NCBI GenBank assembly: GCA_020250005.1
Contig: JADCES010000073.1
Location: forward strand, 1-39,481
Length of the DNA stretch: 39,481 nt
Direction: 5' to 3'
Source: Roseomonas sp.
GTDB taxonomy: Bacteria > Pseudomonadota > Alphaproteobacteria > Acetobacterales > Acetobacteraceae
Position 1 is the stretch's first letter. Each line of letters starts with the position of its first letter. The notes under the pieces are model-generated. The model did no database searches, was not told the DNA's origin, and saw only the letters and a list, made by a program, of their open reading frames with translations. Of the stretch, positions 34,200 to 39,481 are shown one piece after another. A program made the translations under genes and the position numbers.

Positions 34200-35795
34200 T
34201 CAGCCAGGGCGCTTGGCGCCGCGCATTACCGCGACCACAACCAGCGCCAGCAGACAAATCAGCACCAGCACGGTGAAGGTATCGCGAAAGGCGAGCATGC
34301 TCGCCTGGGTCAGCACCACGCGCCCCAGGTAATCCTGCGCCAAAGCCTGGCGAATGCCATCAGCAAAGCCTTCCTGCGCCAGCAGCCTTTCGGCATCACG
34401 TAACCAATCGGCGGTATTGCCGCGCCCTTCCTGGGTTGCTGTCAGCGCCTGGGCATAAAGCTGTGTGTGACGTTCCAGATAGATGGACAGCAGATTGACG
34501 CCCATCGCCCCGCCAAATTGCCGCGCGAAATTGATCGCGCCCGAGCCCTGCCCAACCCATTGCGGTGGCAGGGATCGCAAGGCGCCAGCATTCATGCTGG
34601 GCATGGCAATGCCAAAGCCAATGCGCCCAATCAGAATCCAAATGGCCAAGGTCCAAAACGGCGTATCGGTGCCGACATCCACCATCAACCAGGTGGAATA
34701 CGCGAAAAGGATCAGGCCAATGCCAATCGGCAACCAGGGCTCAGTCTTATCCGCGATGCGCCCTGCGATCGGAAAAACGAGCAGCAGCGCAAGCCCCGCC
34801 GGCATCAACACAAGCCCAGCGCGTGTCGCAGAATAGCCCTGCACCGTCTGCACAAATAGCGGCAGCAGATAGACCGAGCCAAAAAGCGTCGCGCCATAGA
34901 CCAGCGCGACTAACGAAGAACAGGCAAAGCCGCGCACAGTGAAAAGCCGTGGATTGAGCATGGCATAGGGGCTGCGCCATTCCCACCAGACAAAAGCAAT
35001 CGCGGCGGCGGCGGCGATCGAAAGCTCGGTCACCACCGCGTCGGATTGCCAGCCTTCACGCTGGCCACTGGAAAGCCCCGTCAGCAGAGCGAAAAGGGCG
35101 ACGATCAGCAGGATAAAGCCCGGCGCATCAAAGCGCCGCTTGCCGCCTTCCCGCGCGGGTCCAGGCATCACGATCAGTCCCAAAATCAGGCCGATCATGG
35201 CGAAGGGAATAGCGAGGAAGAACACCGACCGCCAGCCAAAACCATCCACCATCAGCCCGCCAAATGCCGGGCCAAGTGCCGGCGCCAGCACCACGCCCAC
35301 CGCGTAAAGCCCCATCGCGGAGCCGCGTTTTTCTGGCGGATAGACCATGAAAATGATTTGCATGCCCAAGGGCTGCACCATGCCGGCCGCCGCCCCCTGC
35401 AATACGCGGCCCAGGATCAACGTGCCTTCTTCCGGCGCAAAGCCCGACAGCAGCGACCCAAAGATGAAAATCAGCATCGCCGCCGAATAGGTAAGGCGAA
35501 AGCCAAAACGATCCACCAGCCAACCATTCAGCAACATGGTGCCGGTGACGGAAGCAAGAAACGCGGTTGCCACCAACTGCGCGTGATCCTGCCCCATGCC
35601 ATAAGCGCCCATGATTTCCGGCAAGGCGACATTGGCGATGGTGGAAGAAAGAATCGTCGCAATCGTGCCGATCATCGCCGGGATCGTCACCATCCAGCGA
35701 TAGGAATCGCCAAACCGCGCCGCCAGCACTGCCATTTCCGGCCCCGCCCAGGAAGCGCGAGGCGGTATAGGTGCGCCGGCGGTTGCCTCACTCAC
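34200..35795 (-). CDS. DHA2-family MFS drug efflux transporter (EmrB-like)
   Basis: A 531-residue, 14-helix major facilitator that exports drugs with protons. Motif A is WLVDRFGFRLTYSAAML. Motif C region: VGVVLAPALGPAFGGLMVDG, typical of antiporters. Helix 1 has TIATILSSTIANVALPEIMG, a mark of the DHA2 branch. It begins at a GTG that overlaps the HlyD gene by eight bases (GTGAGTGA). Together with the HlyD adaptor and the MarR regulator it forms an Emr-type pump; an outer-membrane channel would have to come from elsewhere. Confidence 0.95.
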   Translation of the reverse strand: MSEATAGAPIPPRASWAGPEMAVLAARFGDSYRWMVTIPAMIGTIATILSSTIANVALPEIMGAYGMGQDHAQLVATAFLASVTGTMLLNGWLVDRFGFRLTYSAAMLIFIFGSLLSGFAPEEGTLILGRVLQGAAAGMVQPLGMQIIFMVYPPEKRGSAMGLYAVGVVLAPALGPAFGGLMVDGFGWRSVFFLAIPFAMIGLILGLIVMPGPAREGGKRRFDAPGFILLIVALFALLTGLSSGQREGWQSDAVVTELSIAAAAAIAFVWWEWRSPYAMLNPRLFTVRGFACSSLVALVYGATLFGSVYLLPLFVQTVQGYSATRAGLVLMPAGLALLLVFPIAGRIADKTEPWLPIGIGLILFAYSTWLMVDVGTDTPFWTLAIWILIGRIGFGIAMPSMNAGALRSLPPQWVGQGSGAINFARQFGGAMGVNLLSIYLERHTQLYAQALTATQEGRGNTADWLRDAERLLAQEGFADGIRQALAQDYLGRVVLTQASMLAFRDTFTVLVLICLLALVVVAVMRGAKRPG

Positions 35796-36921
35796 GGGCG
35801 GGGGTTTCCACCACCACCATCATGCCCGGGCGCAGCGCGCCATTGGGCGGCAAATCTTCCAGCGCAATACGCACCGGCAGGCGCTGCGTGATTTTGGTGA
35901 AATTGCCGGAAGGGTTGGGGCTTGGCAGCAGCGCGAATTCGCTGGTGGCGGCCGCACCCACACGCTCTACCCGCCCGGTAAAGACGCGCCCCGGATAGGC
36001 ATCCACCGTCACGCGCACTTCACGCCCGGGGCGGAAATAGCGAATTTCGGTTTCCTTCACATTGGCTTCCACGCGCACGCGGCGCGGGTCATGCACCAGC
36101 ATCAGGCGCTGACCGGGAGTCACATATTCGCCGGGGTCCACGAAAACGCGGTCCACCACGCCATCGAACGGCATGCGGATGGTGCGGTCTTCAATATCAA
36201 TCGCAATGCGCTGGCGCTGGGCGGAGATTTCACGTTCCAGCGGTTCCAGCGCAGCGCGCTGATGGCGAAGCACACCCATTTCCTCCCGCGCGGCACCGGC
36301 ATTGGCCAATTGCGCCTCCGCGGTGCGGATATCGGCCGCGACCGCCAATACGCGTTGCGTGGCAGATTCCAGCAAGGCGCGGGTCTGGTCATGGCGTTGG
36401 CGTGTGGCGCTGCCCGTGCCGATCAGCATATTGGCGCGTTCATATTCGCTGGCGGCGAAAACGCGATCCGCTTCCGCCGCCGGCAGCGCAGCGCGCGCGG
36501 CTTCCAGCTTGGCGCGTGTCGCATCTTCCTGGCTGCTGGTCAGGCGATCCACCATGGTGATGCGCGCATCAAGCTCTGCCCGGCGCGTTGCAATATTCGC
36601 CAGCCGCGCTTCCAATTCCTGCAAAGTGAGTGCGGAATCGCGGCTATCAATGCGGATCAGCAAGGCGCCTTGGCGTGGTTCATCGCCGGCAATCACGGGC
36701 AATTCCATCACCCAGCCGGGCACGCGGCTCGCTAACGCAATCATATCCGCAGCGATGCGCGCATCATCCACAATCACATGCGTGAAATGCCGATAGATCC
36801 AATGCCCGGCGCCAGCCAACAGTGCCAGGCCGGCGGTTAATGCAGCGGCCAAGCGCAACCGCTTCAAGGCGCCATTGGGCCGCGCTGTAACGGGCGATGT
36901 TTTGGTGGGGCCGATATCCAT
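35788..36921 (-). CDS. HlyD/EmrA-family periplasmic adaptor
   Basis: A 377-residue membrane-fusion protein. One N-terminal helix (LAAALTAGLALLAGAGHWIY, about 24-43) is followed by a split biotinyl-lipoyl domain (DDARIAADMIALASRVPGWV and MPFDGVVDRVFVDPGEYV). A long coiled-coil hairpin lies between (about 105-245, LEARLANIATRRAELDARI). It links the inner-membrane DHA2 pump to an outer channel. The start codon overlaps the MarR stop by one base (TGATG), and the stop overlaps the pump gene. Length and order are standard. Confidence 0.95.
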   Translation of the reverse strand: MDIGPTKTSPVTARPNGALKRLRLAAALTAGLALLAGAGHWIYRHFTHVIVDDARIAADMIALASRVPGWVMELPVIAGDEPRQGALLIRIDSRDSALTLQELEARLANIATRRAELDARITMVDRLTSSQEDATRAKLEAARAALPAAEADRVFAASEYERANMLIGTGSATRQRHDQTRALLESATQRVLAVAADIRTAEAQLANAGAAREEMGVLRHQRAALEPLEREISAQRQRIAIDIEDRTIRMPFDGVVDRVFVDPGEYVTPGQRLMLVHDPRRVRVEANVKETEIRYFRPGREVRVTVDAYPGRVFTGRVERVGAAATSEFALLPSPNPSGNFTKITQRLPVRIALEDLPPNGALRPGMMVVVETPARE

Positions 36922-37382
36922 CAGTTACCCCCTTCAGTACGCGCCAGGCCCTGCGCCACGCGATCAAGCACGGCAAGGCACATGGCCAAATCTTCCTCGG
37001 GGATGCCTTCCAGGATTTCGGCGCGCACGGCGGCGGCTTCGGCTTCTATCTGTTGCAGCACGGGGCGCGCGGCTTCGGTCAAATGAATGGTTTTGGCGCG
37101 GCGGTCCCCCGGGGCAGCGCGGCGTTCCACGAAACCCTGGGCTTCCAGCCAATCCAGCGTGCGGACCATGGTGGGGCCTTCCACCGCCAGCCGCCCGGCA
37201 AGGTCCTTTTGCGTCACGCCATCACCGCGCCGGGCGAGGCTGAGCAGCACCAGCCAGCGCGATTCCGTCAGGCCAAAGGGCAGGATCCGCTGATCCAGTC
37301 GCACGCGCCAACGCCGCGCAATTTGGGCAATGGCCACACCAAGCCGCCAACGCGCTTGGGAAATCTCTGACCCATCAGGCAT
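36921..37382 (-). CDS. MarR-family transcriptional regulator
   Basis: A 153-residue winged helix-turn-helix repressor. The DNA-binding part is TQKDLAGRLAVEGPTMVRTL with the wing FVERRAAPGDRRAKTIHL. Dimer helices occupy both ends. It is the first gene of marR-hlyD-DHA2 and very probably represses the operon until a drug-like ligand binds. The palindrome GATAGCGCGCTATC, 39 bases upstream of the ATG, is the best operator candidate. The inducing compound is unknown. Confidence 0.93.
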   Translation of the reverse strand: MPDGSEISQARWRLGVAIAQIARRWRVRLDQRILPFGLTESRWLVLLSLARRGDGVTQKDLAGRLAVEGPTMVRTLDWLEAQGFVERRAAPGDRRAKTIHLTEAARPVLQQIEAEAAAVRAEILEGIPEEDLAMCLAVLDRVAQGLARTEGGN

Positions 37383-37420
37383 GGGAAAAGGCTAATCCTG
37401 GAATGCCTAGGATGCAAATA

Positions 37421-37434
37421 GATAGCGCGCTATC
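37421..37434. promoter_or_regulatory. Candidate MarR operator
   Basis: GATAGCGCGCTATC is a perfect 14-base palindrome between marR and nth, 39 bases upstream of the marR ATG. Size and place suit a MarR-type operator over the efflux-operon promoter. Binding is inferred. Confidence 0.55.
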
Positions 37435-37438
37435 GAAT

Positions 37439-38140
37439 TCAAACTGGTGGCGCCAGCACCTTATCCCGGTAATTGCAGAAAGCCCGCGCCGGGCAGCGCC
37501 AGCATTCGGGCGCGCGGGCCTTACAGATGTAGCGCCCATGCAGGATCAGCCAGTGATGCGCATCGCGCAGCAATTCGGGCGGGCAGCGCTTCATCAGGCC
37601 ATCTTCCACCGCCCGCGTGGTCTTGCCCGGCGCCAAGCCCGTGCGATTGCCGAGCCGAAAGATATGAGTGTCCACCGCCATGGTATTCTGCCCAAAGGCG
37701 ACATTCAGCACGACATTGGCGGTTTTCCGCCCAACGCCGGGCAAGGCTTCCAGGGCAGCGCGGTCTGATGGCACCTGCCCGCCATGGCGTTCCACCAATT
37801 GAGCCGCCAAAGCTGCCACATTGCGCGCCTTGGCCTGCCATAGGCCGATGCGGCGGATGAAGGGCGCGATCCCCTCAGCGCCGAGTGCGGCCATCGCGGC
37901 GGGCGTCGGTGCCGCCTTGAACAGCCCCGGCGTGCATTTATTCACCGCCGCATCCGTGGTTTGCGCCGAAAGCACCACCGCCACCAGCAGTGAGAAATGA
38001 TCCTGGTAGAAAAGCTCCGTCTCCGGCGCGGGATTGCCCTGGGCCAGGGCGCGCAAAAAATCCCCGGCCTGATCGCGTGCCATCAGGCGGGCGCGGCGCG
38101 GCGCGCGGGCAGAACCGTGATCGGGTTTCGCTTTGGGCAT
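37439..38140 (-). CDS. nth: Endonuclease III
   Basis: A 233-residue DNA glycosylase/AP lyase that removes oxidised pyrimidines. The helix-hairpin-helix is LEALPGVGRKTANVVLN with catalytic K139. The catalytic aspartate is D157 in AVDTHIFRLGNRTG. The 4Fe-4S cluster has the spacing C-x6-C-x2-C-x5-C in CKARAPECWRCPARAFC. The first 20 residues are basic and not conserved (KPDHGSARAPRRARL). A shorter start at M20 is possible, but the ATG at 38140 is better placed. It is divergent from the DUF2244 gene. Confidence 0.95.
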   Translation of the reverse strand: MPKAKPDHGSARAPRRARLMARDQAGDFLRALAQGNPAPETELFYQDHFSLLVAVVLSAQTTDAAVNKCTPGLFKAAPTPAAMAALGAEGIAPFIRRIGLWQAKARNVAALAAQLVERHGGQVPSDRAALEALPGVGRKTANVVLNVAFGQNTMAVDTHIFRLGNRTGLAPGKTTRAVEDGLMKRCPPELLRDAHHWLILHGRYICKARAPECWRCPARAFCNYRDKVLAPPV

Positions 38141-38177
38141 GGTGTTATCGGCCCATTTTGACCTAAGTTAATCGCCG

Positions 38178-38687
38178 ATGACACCCCCCAGAGAAACCGT
38201 TCTATTTGAAGCGATTTCCACCCCACCGCAGAGCTTTACGGTGCGGGGCTTTCGCGTCTTGGCGGGGCTGTTGATTCTGGCGGCGGCGATCCCGGCGGGC
38301 ATCTTCTTCGCGCTTGGCGCCTGGCCGGTGCTGCCCTTTATCGGCCTGGAAGTCGGCGCGGCGCTGGCGGCGCTGCTATGGCATGCCCGCGCATCGCGCC
38401 GGATCAGTGAAATGGTGCTGCTGACCGATGCCGGGCTTTCCATCCGCCATGTGGATCATCGCGGCCGCGTGGTGCGCAGCGTTCTGGATGCCTATTGGGC
38501 CAAGGTGGAATGGGATGAGGCCGCGCCGCGCGGCGGACGGCTCTGGATCAAAAGCCGCGGCCGCACCTTGGAAATAGGCCGCCATCTCTCCGCGCCGGAA
38601 AAGGCGGAATTGGCCGAGGCGCTGCGCGGCGCGCTGGACCGCGCAAGGCGGCCGGATTTCGATAATCCGCAGCTCAGGGAGCTCTAA
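38178..38687 (+). CDS. DUF2244 membrane protein
   Basis: A 169-residue alphaproteobacterial membrane protein. Two helices lie near the N-terminus (LAGLLILAAAIPAGIFFALG and VLPFIGLEVGAALAALLW). A cytoplasmic domain follows with LLTDAGLSIRHVDHRGRV and WIKSRGRTLEIGRHLS, like a small PH-type fold. The family often lies by nth or cytochrome oxidase genes, and its role is unknown. Its end overlaps the stop of the convergent lipoprotein gene by four bases. Confidence 0.9.
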   Translation: MTPPRETVLFEAISTPPQSFTVRGFRVLAGLLILAAAIPAGIFFALGAWPVLPFIGLEVGAALAALLWHARASRRISEMVLLTDAGLSIRHVDHRGRVVRSVLDAYWAKVEWDEAAPRGGRLWIKSRGRTLEIGRHLSAPEKAELAEALRGALDRARRPDFDNPQLREL

Positions 38688-38974
38688 CGCCTGACTCTCT
38701 CCACCCCGCCCTGCCGCGCATGGCCGCGCAGCGCCATGCAATCAAAATAGGTCCGGCGCTGCGTCGCGACGATTTCATTGCGCACGCGTTCTTCCTGCGC
38801 CTGAAAGCCAATGAAGATGCTGTGGCGTAAATCCCTGAGCGCCGGGTCGCGCCGGGCTTCTTCCCGGCAGGCCGCGGCGTCTTCGCTGGTATCGGGCGGG
38901 AAGATATCTTCGCGCGATTGGCTTGCGCAGCCCGCCACCGCCAAGGCCACCAGAAATGCCGCCGCTGTTTTCAT
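38684..38974 (-). CDS. Small predicted lipoprotein
   Basis: A 96-residue exported protein with a lipobox: MKTAAAFLVALAVAGCAS, cysteine at residue 15. The mature part has two more cysteines (AAACREEARR and YFDCMALRGHA), which may form a disulfide. The region SIFIGFQAQEERVRNEIVATQ is helical. I use the ATG at 38974, which overlaps the nudC stop as ATGA; the longer frame starts at a TTG. No named family recognised. Co-transcribed with nudC. Confidence 0.77.
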   Translation of the reverse strand: MKTAAAFLVALAVAGCASQSREDIFPPDTSEDAAACREEARRDPALRDLRHSIFIGFQAQEERVRNEIVATQRRTYFDCMALRGHARQGGVERVRR

Positions 38975-39481
38975 GATGCCAACCAATCCTCGATCAGCCG
39001 GCGCGCAATGGAATCAACGCGCGGCAGGGAAAAGCCAAGCTGCTGATGATTGCGCAAATCATCGCGGCTGAACCAGCGCGCATCGCGCAATTCTTCGGGG
39101 TCAATGGTGATGTCCTCACTCAACCCCTCGGCATGGAAGCCGAGCATGATGGAAGATGGAAAGGGCCAAGGCTGGGATGAATGGTAGCGCACCGCGCCCA
39201 CCCGCACATTGGTTTCTTCCTGAACCTCTCGGCGCACGGCTTCTTCCAGGCTTTCGCCGGGCTCCACAAAACCGGCGAGGGTTGAATACATGGTGGTATT
39301 CGGAAAGCGCTGTGAATGGCCAAGCAGGCATGAATCGCCGCGCACCACCAGCATGATCACGGCAGGGTCGGTGCGCGGGAAATGCTGCGTATTGCAGGCC
39401 GTGCAACTCATGGCATTGCCGGCGCTGCGTGGTTCACAGACGCCGCCGCAAACGCCGCAGAACCGATGCTTGGTGCGCCAA
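38971..39481 (-). CDS. nudC: NAD(+) diphosphatase NudC, partial (5' end beyond window)
   Basis: About 170 C-terminal residues of NudC, which cuts NAD(H) to NMN(H) and AMP and can remove NAD caps from RNA. The zinc ribbon is complete: FCGVCGG with SCTACNTQHFPRTDP, four cysteines. The Nudix box GFVEPGESLEEAVRREVQEE fits G-x5-E-x7-REUxEE. SQPWPFPSSIMLGFHA is the NudC-specific SQPWPFPxS signature. The N-terminal domain lies past the right edge. A Met codon at 39411 is inside the zinc ribbon and is not the start. Confidence 0.95.
   Translation of the reverse strand, partial: WRTKHRFCGVCGGVCEPRSAGNAMSCTACNTQHFPRTDPAVIMLVVRGDSCLLGHSQRFPNTTMYSTLAGFVEPGESLEEAVRREVQEETNVRVGAVRYHSSQPWPFPSSIMLGFHAEGLSEDITIDPEELRDARWFSRDDLRNHQQLGFSLPRVDSIARRLIEDWLAS

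Noticed and set aside
3561-37434. Shared GATAGC half-sites in the Phd and MarR operator candidates
   Set aside because: The two palindromes (3561-3570 and 37421-37434) share the word GATAGC but have different spacing and lie before unrelated regulator families; chance is enough.

Overview
The window reads as a chromosomal segment of a GC-rich alphaproteobacterium. The purL-bolA-grxD order, an ELM1-family protein, HemJ next to rho, a Bug/TctC solute-binding protein and several acyl-CoA enzymes all fit Rhodospirillales/Acetobacteraceae (Roseomonas-like). This placement is inferred from gene content and codon style, not from a search. I saw no rRNA, tRNA, CRISPR array, phage gene, transposase or integrase. 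No gap between genes exceeds about 300 bases.

Region 1 (1-7.3 kb) is the flexible part. It has a ribbon-helix-helix antitoxin-like gene, a DUF1778/GNAT toxin-antitoxin pair, a CorC-type membrane protein, a tyrosine phosphatase and a Phd/PIN toxin-antitoxin pair. An amidase gene follows that is cut in two by a foreign block of about 1.7 kb. The block carries the tail of an unknown gene, a terminator, an alkyltransferase-like protein without the catalytic cysteine, a membrane-anchored SRPBCC protein and, at its right edge, a 160-bp imperfect palindrome. The DUF1778 antitoxin has been lengthened at its C-terminus by two palindromic repeats. One of these belongs to a 46-47-bp hairpin family with three copies in the window.

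Region 2 (7.4-21.2 kb) is mostly core metabolism: a TPR-glycosyltransferase, a metallo-beta-lactamase/M20 peptidase pair, purL-bolA-grxD closed by a perfect terminator, a small basic secreted protein, pyrE, an ELM1 family protein, an FMN glutamate-synthase-like enzyme joined to a YkvA protein, a DUF952 protein, a CoA transferase and a gamma-carbonic anhydrase.

Region 3 (21.2-29.1 kb) is a long minus-strand run. In transcription order it is an acyl-CoA-synthetase-like enzyme, hemJ, rho, the complete dTDP-L-rhamnose pathway rfbB-rfbA-rfbC-rfbD, and a tricarboxylate-transporter binding protein. Only 20 bases separate rho from rfbB.

Region 4 (29.2-39.5 kb) holds an epoxide-hydrolase-like enzyme and a methyltransferase with a PqqD-like tail on the plus strand. 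A minus-strand fatty-acyl cassette follows (enoyl-CoA hydratase, dienoyl-CoA-reductase-like SDR, enoyl-CoA hydratase). Then come a MarR-HlyD-DHA2 multidrug efflux operon with a clear operator candidate, nth, a DUF2244 protein, a small lipoprotein and nudC, which runs off the right edge.
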